64,000 nucleotides of DNA, taken from positions 221,719-285,718 of the forward strand of contig CAVQUV010000002.1 of assembly GCA_963716855.1 (NCBI GenBank), in the 5' to 3' direction. Source of the stretch: JAGVSZ01 sp963716855 (GTDB lineage Bacteria > Pseudomonadota > Gammaproteobacteria > Burkholderiales > SG8-39). Position 1 is the first letter of the stretch, and each line of letters opens with the position of its first letter. The notes beneath the pieces are model-generated. The model was given only the letters and a program-made list of their open reading frames with translations, was not told the DNA's origin and did no database searches. The position numbers were made by a program, and so were the translations under genes. Shown one piece after another: positions 8,615-20,460 of this stretch.

Positions 8615-9941
8615 TTATTTGCGTAGGGAATTCTGCCACAACGCGGTGCGCTTTTCCAACATTCGGGGGTCGATTTGCTGGAGGACGCGATCCTCCAACA
8701 GCGCGCGGCCCCCGACCCAAACGTGGGTGACGTGCTCCCGCCCACAGGCGTAGACCAGGTGTGAAACCGGGTCGTAACAGGGCTGCGTTTCGGGTTGCCC
8801 CAGCGTGACCGCGCACAGATCGGCCGACATGCCGGGCGCAATCGTTCCGATCCGCGACTCCAGGCCGAGCGCGCGGGCGCCGCCGAGGGTCGCGCAGCGC
8901 AGCGCAACGTGTGCGGGCAAGGCGTCGGCCCGCCCTGCGACCGCTTTCGCCAGCAGCGCCGCGGTGCGCATCTCCATGGAACATGTCGAGGCGGTTGTTG
9001 CTCGCCGCACCGTCGGTCCCGATCCCGACGTTGACGCCCGCCGCCAGCAGGCCGGCGATGGGAGCGAACCCGCTCGCGAGCTTCAGGTTCGACGACGGGC
9101 AGTGCGCGACGGAGCAGCCGTTGCGGGCCAGGGTGGCGATCTCCGCCGGGTCGAGGTGAATCGCGTGGACGCCGATCAGCCGCGGGCTGGCGAGCCCGAG
9201 GGCCTCGAGGCGTTCGAGCGGGCGCTTCCCGTGGACCTCGATGCTTTCGCGGACTTCCTCCGCGGTCTCGTGGAGGTGGATGTGGACCGGCAGATCGAGT
9301 TCCTCGGCGAGGACTGCGATCCGCGCGAACGTCCGGTCGGACACCGTGTACGGCGCGTGCGGCGCGATGCAGAACGAGAGCCGTTCCTCCGCCCCGAGGC
9401 GGTCGCGCAGCGCCAGCCCTTTCGCGAGGTAGTCGTCCGCGTCGGACGCGTAGGCGCTCGGGAACTCGACCGCGATCAGCCCGATGCCGGCCCGCATGCC
9501 GCTGTCGATGCAGGCGCGCGCGGCAGCCTCCGGGAAGAAATACATGTCGTTGAAGAAGGTGACCCCGCCGCGCAGCATCTCCGCACACGCGAGCAGCGTG
9601 CCGTCATAGACGAACTCGGGCGACACGTGCTCAAGTTCGACCGGCCAGACGTGATCCTTGAGCCACTCCATCAGCGGCCGGTCGTCGGCGAGGCCGCGCA
9701 TCAGGCTCATCGCCGCATGCGTGTGCAGGTTCACCAGGCCCGGGATCAGGACGTGCTCGCGCAGCGTGACGCGCTGGGCCGTCGAGTAGGCGCGGGTGGC
9801 CTCCGGTGAGGGCAGTACCGCGGCAATGCGTCCGGCGCGGACGACGACGCTGTGATCTTCGAGGACCACGCCGTCGGGCTCGACCGGTACGACCCAGCGC
9901 GCGTCGATGACGAGGTCGGCGGCGGCGGGCGGGTTGGCCAT
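8615..9941 (-). CDS. mtaD: TRZ/ATZ family amidohydrolase, probable 5-methylthioadenosine/S-adenosylhomocysteine deaminase; one frameshift
   Basis: Metal-dependent hydrolase of the cytosine deaminase/MtaD group, about 441 residues. Metal ligands appear in NLHTHAAMSLMRG, HIHLHETAEE, IGVHAIHLD and GIGTDGAASNN. At 8978 one extra base (a G doubled in GGAAC on the plus strand) shifts the frame. The family sequence EMRTAALLAKAVAGRADALPA resumes in the other frame and runs to the stop at 8615. Both halves are well conserved, so an assembly error is likely. The mtaD-ompA-ubiG neighbourhood is typical. The substrate is inferred from the family, and other purine or triazine deaminases have the same signature. 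Confidence 0.85.
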
Positions 9942-10002
9942 CGGAGCGTGCGGATACTACCGCATCCGTTCTCGAAGCCCGCGATTTCGCGGCTCGCGAA
10001 CC

Positions 10003-10032
10003 TTGGACCGTGAAGGTCCTGGATGCTAAAAT
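10003..10032 (+). promoter_or_regulatory. Sigma-70 promoter of gyrA
   Basis: A -35 box TTGGAC (10003-10008) and a -10 box TAAAAT (10027-10032) are separated by 18 bases, about 60 bases upstream of the gyrA ATG. It lies in the divergent gap between the amidohydrolase gene and gyrA. Confidence 0.6.
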
Positions 10033-10093
10033 TCCACGCTTTGCACGGGCTCGATTGCGCCCGGCCGTCACCCGAAAAACAAGCCCCGCCTGA

Positions 10094-12702
<2,609 letters not shown>

Positions 12703-12706
<4 letters not shown>

Positions 12707-13782
12707 GAGTGTTCAATTTCAGCGCCGGGCCGGCGGTGCTTCCGGAGGCGGTCCTCCGGCAGGCGGCCGCCGAGATGCTCGACTGGCACGGCAGCGAGAT
12801 GTCCGTGATGGAGATGAGCCATCGCGGCAAGGAGTTCATCGCCATCGCGGAGGAGGCGGAGGCGAGCCTCCGCGACCTGCTGGCGATCCCGGCGAACTAC
12901 AAGGTCCTGTTCCTGCAGGGCGGTGCGACGCTGCAGTTCGCGATGGTCCCGATGAACCTGCTGCGCGGGAAGGGCTCGGCCGACTACGTCAACACCGGCG
13001 AGTGGTCGAAGAAGGCGATCAAGGAGGCGCAGAACTTCTGCAAGGTGAACGTCGCCGCGTCGGCGGAGGACGGGAGCTTCACCTATGTGCCCGAGCGAGC
13101 GCGCTGGAAGCTCGACCCGGATGCCGCGTACGTGCACGTGTGCACCAACGAGACGATCGGCGGGGTGGAGTTCTTCTGGGATCCCGACACCGGCACGGTG
13201 CCGCTGGTCGCCGACATGTCCTCGCACATCCTGTCGCGCCCGATCGATGTGGCGAAGTACGGCCTGATCTACGCCGGTGCGCAGAAGAACATCGGCCCCG
13301 CCGGCCTCACGATCGTGATCGTTCGCGACGATCTCCTCGGGCACGCGCCGAACGGCACGGCGGGCATGCTCGATTACAAGGTCCACGCCGACGCCCAGTC
13401 GATGTCGAACACCCCGCCCACCTACGCGATCTACATCGCGGGGCTGGTGTTCAAGTGGCTGCAGCAACTGGGCGGCCTCGAGGCGATGGAGCGCAGGAAT
13501 GTCGCCAAGGCGCAGTTGCTCTACGACTATATCGGCGACTCGACGCTGTTCCGCAGCCCGGTGCGCGAGTCGGACCGGTCGCGCATGAACATTCCGTTCA
13601 CGCTGCGCGACGCGTCGCTGGACGAGGCGTTTCTGAAGGGTGCGGAGGCGCGCGGTATGGTGCAGCTCAAGGGCCACCGCTCGGTCGGGGGCATGCGCGC
13701 TTCGATCTACAACGCGATGCCGATCGAGGGCGTGAAGTGCCTCGTCGAGTACATGAAAGAGTTCGAAGCGCAACATGGTTGA
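12703..13782 (+). CDS. serC: Phosphoserine aminotransferase
   Basis: PLP enzyme converting 3-phosphohydroxypyruvate to phosphoserine (serine pathway) and the analogous step of pyridoxine synthesis. 359 residues. The N-terminus VFNFSAGPAVLPEAVL, the cofactor region QGGATLQF and the PLP lysine in YAGAQKNIGPAG identify it. The C-terminus KGHRSVGGMRASIYNAMP is also conserved. The GTG start at 12703 overlaps the gyrA stop by 4 bases. A phosphoglycerate dehydrogenase gene follows, so two consecutive steps of serine synthesis are adjacent. Confidence 0.96.
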
Positions 13783-13916
13783 ATGGTCGATGCCGGCATG
13801 CCGGAGACGCACACCTTCGACGCAGGCACTCGATGGTCAAGTGGCTGCTTCGCCCGCCGGAATCGGGGATCCGAAAGCGGGTGTGCCCCCTTTCGCGCCG
13901 CACGAGCGAACGAACG

Positions 13917-15095
13917 ATGTCTAACCGCTTCGACATCCTCGTGCTGAACCAGATCTCGCAGGTCGGCCTGAAGCGGTTTCCGGCGGACCGCTACACGGTC
14001 GGCAAGGAGGCCGCGCGCCCGGACGCAATCCTCGTCCGCTCGGCGGACATGCACGCGCTGCCGATCCCGCGGTCGGTGCAGGCCATCGGCCGCGCGGGCG
14101 CCGGGACGAACAATATTCCGGTCGCGGAGATGACCAAGCGCGGCGCGCCGGTCTTCAACGCCCCCGGCGCGAACGCGAATGCGGTCAAGGAGCTCGTCCT
14201 CGCGGGCATGCTGATCGCCGCGCGCAACCTCGTGCCCGCGGTCCAGTTCGTCGCCGGACTGCGCGGCGACGACGATTCGATTGCGCGACAGGTCGAGGAC
14301 GAGAAGAAGCGCTTCGCCGGCGTCGAGCTGCCCGGGCACACGCTCGGCGTGATCGGGCTCGGCAAGATCGGCAGCCTGGTGGCGGATGCCGCGATCCGGC
14401 TCGGCATGAACGTCCTCGGGTATGACCCGGAGATCACCGTCGATGCGGCCTGGAGCCTGCCCTCGCAGGTGCGGAAGGCCCATTCGATCGAGGAGGTGCT
14501 GAAGGGCAGCCACTTCGTCACGCTGCATGTGCCGTTGACGAAGGCGACGCGCGACCTCGTGAACGCCGAGCGTCTCGCGCAGGTGCGGCCCGGCGCCATC
14601 CTGCTCAACTTCTCGCGCGAGGGGATCGTCGACGACCAGGCCGTGGTCGAGGCGCTCGCCGCGCACCGCTTGAAGACCTACGTCACCGACTTCCCGACGG
14701 CGCGGCTCGCCGGTCAGCCGGGCGTCGTGGCGCTGCCCCATCTGGGCGCGTCGACGCGGGAGGCCGAGGACAACTCCGCGGTGATGGTCGTGGACCAGGT
14801 GCGCGAGTATCTCGAGCACGGCACGATCCGCAACGCGGTGAACTTCCCCGACGTCGTCATGCAGCGCGAGGCGCCGTTCCGCGTCGCGATCGCCAACGCG
14901 AACGTGCCGAACATGCTCGGCCAGATTTCCACCGCAATGGCGCGCGCCGGCCTGAACATCCACAACATGCTCAACAAGTCGAAGGGCGAGATGGCCTACA
15001 CGCTCGTGGACGTGGACAGCCGCGTCCCGGAGGAGGCCATCGAGACGATCCGCCGCATCGACGGCGTGCTGGCAGTGCGCAATCTGCCTTCCTGA
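13917..15095 (+). CDS. serA: D-3-phosphoglycerate dehydrogenase with C-terminal ACT domain
   Basis: First step of serine synthesis: NAD-dependent oxidation of 3-phosphoglycerate. The 392-residue protein has a substrate-binding region with GRAGAGTNNI, a Rossmann motif GVIGLGKIGSLVADAA at about residues 143-158, catalytic Arg in NFSREGIVDD and catalytic His in LPHLGASTREAE. A C-terminal ACT domain (VPNMLGQISTAMARAGLNI) probably mediates serine feedback. This is the short SerA type. The ATG at 13917 follows a 134-bp gap after serC. Its position between serC and pheA makes a local serine-synthesis pair. Confidence 0.93.
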   Translation: MSNRFDILVLNQISQVGLKRFPADRYTVGKEAARPDAILVRSADMHALPIPRSVQAIGRAGAGTNNIPVAEMTKRGAPVFNAPGANANAVKELVLAGMLIAARNLVPAVQFVAGLRGDDDSIARQVEDEKKRFAGVELPGHTLGVIGLGKIGSLVADAAIRLGMNVLGYDPEITVDAAWSLPSQVRKAHSIEEVLKGSHFVTLHVPLTKATRDLVNAERLAQVRPGAILLNFSREGIVDDQAVVEALAAHRLKTYVTDFPTARLAGQPGVVALPHLGASTREAEDNSAVMVVDQVREYLEHGTIRNAVNFPDVVMQREAPFRVAIANANVPNMLGQISTAMARAGLNIHNMLNKSKGEMAYTLVDVDSRVPEEAIETIRRIDGVLAVRNLPS

Positions 15096-15102
15096 CCCGG
15101 CC

Positions 15103-16185
15103 ATGGACGACGACTCGATCGACAAGGGCATCGCCAAGCGCCGCGCCGGCATCGACCGGATCGACGGGGAGCTCGTGAAGCTGCTCTCCGAGCGCGCCCG
15201 GCTCGCGCAGGAGATCGGCAAGCTCAAGGGAGACGGGCCGGTCTACCGGCCGGAGCGCGAGGCTGAGGTGCTGCGTCGGGCCACGTCCGCGAACGCCGGC
15301 CCGCTCTCGAACGAATCGCTCGGTCGCGTCTTCGCGGAGATCGTCTCGTCGTGCCGCGCGCTGGAGCAGCGGCTGCGCATCGCCTACCTCGGGCCGTCCG
15401 GGACGTTCAGCGAGATGGCCGTCGACCGGCACTTCGGGCATTCCGTGGAGGGGGTGCCGCTGCCCTCGATCGACGAAGTGTTCCGCGAGGCGGAAACGGG
15501 CGCGACCCAGTTCGCCGTCGTGCCGGTGGAGAACTCGACCGAGGGGGCCGTGGGGCGCACGCTCGATCTTCTTCTGCAGACGCCGCTCGCGATCTGCGCG
15601 GAGGTCGTCCTGCGCGTGCACCAGAACCTGATGGCGAAGCGCGATTCGGCGGCCGGCGTGACGCGCGTCTACTCGCACGCCCAGTCGCTCGCCCAGTGCC
15701 ACCAGTGGCTCGCGGCCAACCTGCCGCATGCCGAGCGCGTGCAGGTCGCCAGCAACGCGGAAGCGGCCCGACTCGCCGCGCAGGAGCCGACCGCCTGCGC
15801 GGTCGGTCCCGCGATCGCCGCCGAGCGGTACGGCCTGAACCTGCTCGCCGAGAACATCGAGGACGCGCCGAACAACCTCACGCGCTTCCTCGTGCTCGGC
15901 GGCCTCGAGACGACGCCCACCGGCAAGGACCTCACCTCGCTGGTGATGTCGGCGCCCAACCGCCCGGGTGCGGTGCACGCGCTCATCGCGCCGTTCGCCA
16001 GGCACGGCGTGAGCATGAGCCGCATCGAGTCGCGGCCGGCGCGGCTCGGCCGCTGGGAGTACACGTTCTACATCGATGTCGAGGGTCACCAGCGCGACCG
16101 CAACGTGGCGGACGCGCTCGCCGAGCTGAAGGGCCTCGCGCCGTTCCTGAAAGTCCTCGGCTCCTATCCTGCCGCCGCCCTATGA
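15103..16185 (+). CDS. pheA: Bifunctional chorismate mutase/prephenate dehydratase (P-protein)
   Basis: Converts chorismate to prephenate and then phenylpyruvate for phenylalanine synthesis. 360 residues in three parts. Residues 1-90 are an AroQ-type chorismate mutase (IDRIDGELVKLLSERARLAQEIG). The central prephenate dehydratase begins IAYLGPSGTFSEMA and contains VVPVENSTEGAVG and the catalytic NNLTRFLVLG. A C-terminal ACT domain holds the Phe-binding GAVHALIAPF and ESRPAR motifs, implying feedback inhibition. It starts 7 bases after serA and overlaps hisC by 4 bases. Confidence 0.97.
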   Translation: MDDDSIDKGIAKRRAGIDRIDGELVKLLSERARLAQEIGKLKGDGPVYRPEREAEVLRRATSANAGPLSNESLGRVFAEIVSSCRALEQRLRIAYLGPSGTFSEMAVDRHFGHSVEGVPLPSIDEVFREAETGATQFAVVPVENSTEGAVGRTLDLLLQTPLAICAEVVLRVHQNLMAKRDSAAGVTRVYSHAQSLAQCHQWLAANLPHAERVQVASNAEAARLAAQEPTACAVGPAIAAERYGLNLLAENIEDAPNNLTRFLVLGGLETTPTGKDLTSLVMSAPNRPGAVHALIAPFARHGVSMSRIESRPARLGRWEYTFYIDVEGHQRDRNVADALAELKGLAPFLKVLGSYPAAAL

Positions 16186-17327
16186 GCACCCCGGACGCCA
16201 CCCTGACGCCCGCCGATCCGTGCGAGCGCGCGCCGGCGTACGTGCGCGCGATCGCGCCCTATCAGCCGGGCAAGCCGATCACCGAGCTCGCCCGGGAGAT
16301 GGGGCTGGACGAGGCGCGCATCATCAAGCTCGCCTCGAACGAGAATCCGCTCGGGGTGTCGCCGCGCGCCCGCGCCGCCATCGAGGCGGCGCTGCCGGAG
16401 CTCGCGCGCTATCCCGACGGCTTCGACCTCGCGAAGGCGCTGTCGCGCAAGCTCGGCGTCGAAACGGACCGGATCGTCCTCGGCAACGGCTCCAACGACG
16501 TCCTCGAGATGGTCGGCGGGGCGTTCCTCGCGCCGGGCCGCTCGTCGGTGTACTCGCAGCACGCGTTCGCCGTGTACCCGCTGGCGACGCACTCCCGCGG
16601 CGCGCGCGGCATCGTCGTGCCGGCGAAGGCCTATGGCCACGACCTGCCGGCCATGCTGAAGGCGATCGAGCCCGAGACGCGCGTCGTGTTCGTCGCGAAC
16701 CCGAACAATCCGACCGGCACGCTGCTGACCGGCGCCGAGATCGAAGCGTTCCTGCGCGCGGCGCCGACGGACGTCGTCGTGGTGATCGACGAGGCCTACA
16801 ACGAGTACCTGCCGGCCGCGGCGCGCTACGACAGCCTGCAGTGGCTCGCGCGGCACCGCAATCTCGTCATCACGCGGACCTTCTCGAAGGCGTACGGGCT
16901 CGCCGGCCTGCGCGTCGGCTACGCCCTCTGCGATGCCTCGATCGCCGACCTGTTGAACCGGGTGCGGCAGCCCTTCAACGTGAACAACCTCGCGCTGGTC
17001 GCGGCGATCGCCGCGCTCGACGACGCGCCGTTCCTGCGCAAGAGCCACGACCTGAACCTGGCCGGGCTGGCGCAGCTCACGGACGGCTTCAAGCGCCTCG
17101 GGCTCGCCTGGATTCCCTCGTTCGCGAACTTCGTCAGCGTGGAGATCCCCCGCGAGGCGCGCGCGAGCCAGGCGGGCGTCGTGTACCAGAAGCTGCTGCG
17201 CGCCGGCGTCATCGTGCGGCCGGTCGGCGGGTACGCGCTCCCGGATCACCTGCGCGTGACCGTCGGACTGCCGGAGGAGAACGCGCGCTTCCTCGCGACG
17301 CTCGCCGACGCGCTTGGGAGGGCCTGA
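16182..17327 (+). CDS. hisC: Histidinol-phosphate/aromatic aminotransferase HisC (second-type, in aromatic operon)
   Basis: Fold-type I PLP aminotransferase, 381 residues. Key segments are KLASNENPLGVSPRA, the NPNNPTGT motif, VVIDEAYNEY and the PLP lysine in TFSKAYGLAGLRVGY. In this pheA-hisC-tyrA context the enzyme probably also transaminates prephenate or phenylpyruvate, as inferred for HisC2 proteins of betaproteobacteria. The ATG at 16182 overlaps the pheA stop. About 140 bp separate it from tyrA. Confidence 0.95.
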   Translation: MSTPDATLTPADPCERAPAYVRAIAPYQPGKPITELAREMGLDEARIIKLASNENPLGVSPRARAAIEAALPELARYPDGFDLAKALSRKLGVETDRIVLGNGSNDVLEMVGGAFLAPGRSSVYSQHAFAVYPLATHSRGARGIVVPAKAYGHDLPAMLKAIEPETRVVFVANPNNPTGTLLTGAEIEAFLRAAPTDVVVVIDEAYNEYLPAAARYDSLQWLARHRNLVITRTFSKAYGLAGLRVGYALCDASIADLLNRVRQPFNVNNLALVAAIAALDDAPFLRKSHDLNLAGLAQLTDGFKRLGLAWIPSFANFVSVEIPREARASQAGVVYQKLLRAGVIVRPVGGYALPDHLRVTVGLPEENARFLATLADALGRA

Positions 17328-17466
17328 AAAGTGGCCACGGGGTGTCGCGAGGCAGCGCAGCTGGACGAGCGCGGACACGGTCGGCCACGTCTCACGTCGT
17401 CTCGAGCTCGCGAAGACATGTGCCGTCAGACGACAGTCGGCGCTTCAGTCGGGCAAGTCCTGACCC

Positions 17467-18357
17467 GTGCAACGGATCGACACGCTTGCGGTCATCGGCG
17501 TCGGACTGATCGGCGGTTCGTTCGCGCTCGCGCTCAAGGCCGCCGGCGCGGTGGGGCGGGTGATCGGCGTCGGGCGCGATCCCGCGAACATCCGTCGCGC
17601 GCTCGCGCTCGGCGCGATCGACACGGCGCAGCCCGATCCGGGGGCGGCGGTCGACGGCGCGGACTTCGTCCTGATCGCCACGCCGGTCGGCGCAATGGCG
17701 GCGCTCTTCGACCGGATCGCACCGCGCCTCGCGCCTGAAGCGGTCGTGACCGACGGCGGCAGCACGAAGTCGGACGTGATCGCCGCGGCGCGCGCCGCGT
17801 TGCGCGCGAAGATTCCCCAGTTCGTGCCGGCGCATCCGGTGGCCGGCTCCGACGAAAGCGGGGTCGCTGCAGCCTCGGCCGGGCTGTATCGCGGCCGCGA
17901 AGTCATCCTGACCCCGCTGGCCGAGAACCGCCCCGCGTCGATCGAGCGCGTGCGCGCGGCGTGGCAGGCGTGCGGCGCGCGCGTGACCGAGATGTCGTCG
18001 TCGGACCACGACGCCGTGCTTGCCGCGGTGAGCCACCTGCCGCACCTGCTCGCCTTCGCGCTCATGCGGGACATCGCGCAGCGCGCCGACTCGGGGAGCT
18101 TCCTCGCCCATGCCGGCAGCGGTTTCCGCGACTTCACCCGTCTCGCTGCGAGCAACGCCGAGATGTGGCGCGACGTCTGCATCGCCAATCGCGCCGCGCT
18201 GCTCGGGGAGCTGCGCCGCTACCAGGACGAGCTCGCGCGCCTCGGCGCCATGCTCGAGCAGGGCGACGCCGAGGGTCTGCAGCGCGCGCTCGAGGAGGCG
18301 CGTGCCGCGCGCCGGGCCTGGAGTGCGCAGCGCGGCGCACCGGACGGCGCCGACTGA
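17467..18357 (+). CDS. tyrA: Prephenate dehydrogenase
   Basis: NAD(P)-dependent step toward tyrosine. 296 residues. It has an N-terminal nucleotide-binding motif GVGLIGGSFALAL, the catalytic HPVAGSDESG and the dimerisation-domain signature HDAVLAAVSHLPHLLAF. It starts with GTG at 17467, chosen because the Rossmann motif begins only 9 residues later. The aroA ATG is 7 bases after its stop. Confidence 0.95.
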   Translation: MQRIDTLAVIGVGLIGGSFALALKAAGAVGRVIGVGRDPANIRRALALGAIDTAQPDPGAAVDGADFVLIATPVGAMAALFDRIAPRLAPEAVVTDGGSTKSDVIAAARAALRAKIPQFVPAHPVAGSDESGVAAASAGLYRGREVILTPLAENRPASIERVRAAWQACGARVTEMSSSDHDAVLAAVSHLPHLLAFALMRDIAQRADSGSFLAHAGSGFRDFTRLAASNAEMWRDVCIANRAALLGELRRYQDELARLGAMLEQGDAEGLQRALEEARAARRAWSAQRGAPDGAD

Positions 18358-18364
18358 CCGCCCG

Positions 18365-19684
18365 ATGGCGCAGGCCGCCGCGCGCCCGGACCACCTCGAT
18401 CTCGCGCCCGTCGCGCGCGTCGCCGGCGCGATCACGCTGCCCGGCTCGAAGAGCATCTCCAACCGCACGCTGCTCCTCGCGGCGCTCGCGGACGGCGCGA
18501 CCGCGATCGCGGGGCTGCTCGACGCCGACGACACGGCGCGCATGCTCGAGGCGCTCCGGGCGCTGGGGATCGCCTGGGAGGTCACGGGCGAGCACGGCGG
18601 CTACCGAGTGCACGGGTGCGCCGGCGTCGTGCCCGTCAAGCGCGCAGAGCTGTTCCTCGGGAATGCCGGCACCGCGTTCCGGCCGCTCACCGCGGTGCTC
18701 GCCCTGTCGGGCGGCACGTACCGGCTCGCGGGGGTGCCGCGCATGCACGAACGGCCGATCGGCGACCTCGTCGACGCGCTGCGCGCGCTCGGTGCCGAGA
18801 TCCATTACCTCGGGAAGGACGGCTTCCCGCCGCTCGAGATCCGCCCGGCGCGGCTTGCGCCCGAGCCCGCGGTGGCGGTGCGCGGCGAGCTCTCGAGCCA
18901 GTTCCTGACCGCGCTCCTGATGGCGCTACCGCTGGCCGGACGCCGCGCTGCGGTGGACGTGACGGGGGAGCTCGTGTCCAAGCCCTACGTCGAGCTCACG
19001 CTGAATTCGATGCAACGGTTCGGCGTCGCGGTCGAGCGCGAGGGCTGGCAGCGCTTCGTCGTGCCTGCCGGCGCGCGTTACCGTAGCCCGGGCACGATCC
19101 AAGTCGAAGGCGACGCGTCGTCGGCGTCCTATTTCCTCGCCGCCGGCGCGATCGGCGGCGGCCCGGTGCGCGTGCAGGGCGTCGGGCGCGCGAGCGCGCA
19201 AGGGGACGTGCGCTTCGTCGAGGTGCTCGAGGCGATGGGCGCGAGCGTAGCGGTGGGCGAGGACTGGGTCGAGGTGCGCGGCGCGCGCCCGCTGCGCGCG
19301 ATCGACCTCGACCTGAACCACATCCCCGATGCGGCGATGACCGCGGCGGTCCTTGCGCTGTTCGCCGACGGTCCCTCGACGATCCGCAACGTCGCCAACT
19401 GGCGGGTCAAGGAAACCGATCGCCTCGCGGCGATGGCCGCCGAGCTGCGCAAGGTCGGCGCGGCAGTGGAGGAGGGCGCGGACTCTCTCCGGATCACGCC
19501 GCCGCCCGGGGGGCGCCTCACGCCGAACGCCGTCATCGACACCTATGACGACCACCGGATGGCGATGTGCTTCTCGCTGGTGGCGCTCGGTGGGGTGCCG
19601 GTCCGGATCAACGACCCGGCCTGCGTGGGCAAGACGTTCCCGGATTACTTCCGGGAGTTCGCGCGCCTTGCGGCGCGAGCATGA
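18365..19684 (+). CDS. aroA: 3-phosphoshikimate 1-carboxyvinyltransferase (EPSP synthase)
   Basis: Sixth step of the shikimate pathway, joining PEP to shikimate-3-phosphate. 439 residues. The signatures LPGSKSISNRTLLLAAL, LGNAGTAFRPLTA, GELSSQFLTALLMALP and DTYDDHRMAMCFS are all present. The glyphosate-site segment has the sensitive-type Gly-Asn-Ala-Gly-Thr-Ala order. I chose the ATG at 18365, which starts 23 residues before the first conserved block. It is followed by cmk, as in most proteobacteria. Confidence 0.96.
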   Translation: MAQAAARPDHLDLAPVARVAGAITLPGSKSISNRTLLLAALADGATAIAGLLDADDTARMLEALRALGIAWEVTGEHGGYRVHGCAGVVPVKRAELFLGNAGTAFRPLTAVLALSGGTYRLAGVPRMHERPIGDLVDALRALGAEIHYLGKDGFPPLEIRPARLAPEPAVAVRGELSSQFLTALLMALPLAGRRAAVDVTGELVSKPYVELTLNSMQRFGVAVEREGWQRFVVPAGARYRSPGTIQVEGDASSASYFLAAGAIGGGPVRVQGVGRASAQGDVRFVEVLEAMGASVAVGEDWVEVRGARPLRAIDLDLNHIPDAAMTAAVLALFADGPSTIRNVANWRVKETDRLAAMAAELRKVGAAVEEGADSLRITPPPGGRLTPNAVIDTYDDHRMAMCFSLVALGGVPVRINDPACVGKTFPDYFREFARLAARA

Positions 19685-19697
19685 GCGACCGGCCCGA

Positions 19698-20363
19698 ATG
19701 AGCGCGTCGACGCCAGTGATCGCGATCGACGGTCCCTCCGCCTCCGGCAAGGGGACGGTGGCCCAGATCGTGGCACGCACCCTCGGCTTCCACTACTTGG
19801 ATAGTGGTGCGTTGTACCGGCTCACCGCCCTGGCGGCGACCACGCGCGGCGTGGACTTGGGCGACGACCCTGCGCTTACCGCGCTCGCCGGGGCCCTGGA
19901 TGTCCGCTTCGACGCGGGCGAGGCCTGGCTGGACGGGCAGCGCGTGACCGAGGAGATCCGCACCGAGGCCTGCAGCGTCGCATCCTCCCGCGTGGCCGCC
20001 GTCCCCGGGGTCCGGGCCGCGCTGCTCGACCGTCAGCGGGCGTTCCGGCAACCGCCCGGCCTGGTCGCCGACGGTCGCGACATGGGCTCGGTCCTGTTTC
20101 CGGACGCGCGGCTCAAAGTCTTCCTGACCGCGACCCTGGAAGCCCGCGCCGAGCGCCGATATAACCAGTTGAATGGCAAAGGAATCCCTGCTAACATCCA
20201 AACTCTTTTGCTCGATCTACGCGAGCGCGATGCGCGCGATGCCGCAAGGGCGGTGGCCCCTCTCAGAGCGGCCGCCGACGCGAGGGTCCTCGATACCACG
20301 GGGATGACCGCGGAGCAGGCCGCGCACGAAGTGCTGTCGTGGTTTCGCGAGACGGGCGGATGA
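19698..20363 (+). CDS. cmk: Cytidylate kinase
   Basis: Phosphorylates CMP and dCMP. 221 residues, with the P-loop IDGPSASGKGTVAQ at residues 10-23, the CMP-binding DSGALYRLTAL and DGRDMGSVLFPDA. It begins 13 bases after aroA and precedes rpsA, the invariant aroA-cmk-rpsA order. Confidence 0.97.
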   Translation: MSASTPVIAIDGPSASGKGTVAQIVARTLGFHYLDSGALYRLTALAATTRGVDLGDDPALTALAGALDVRFDAGEAWLDGQRVTEEIRTEACSVASSRVAAVPGVRAALLDRQRAFRQPPGLVADGRDMGSVLFPDARLKVFLTATLEARAERRYNQLNGKGIPANIQTLLLDLRERDARDAARAVAPLRAAADARVLDTTGMTAEQAAHEVLSWFRETGG

Positions 20364-20460
20364 ACGGGTGGCAAGGAGGGCGACGAGCCCGCTTGCCGGT
20401 GTGCAACCAACCCCGCCGCGGCGCACTGCCCGCGCTCGGGTGAAGGATCAGGTCAATTTC

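Noticed and set aside
13783..13916. Fused long open frame from 12612 into serA
   Set aside because: The upstream part is a shadow of serC; the conserved SerA sequence starts at the ATG at 13917.
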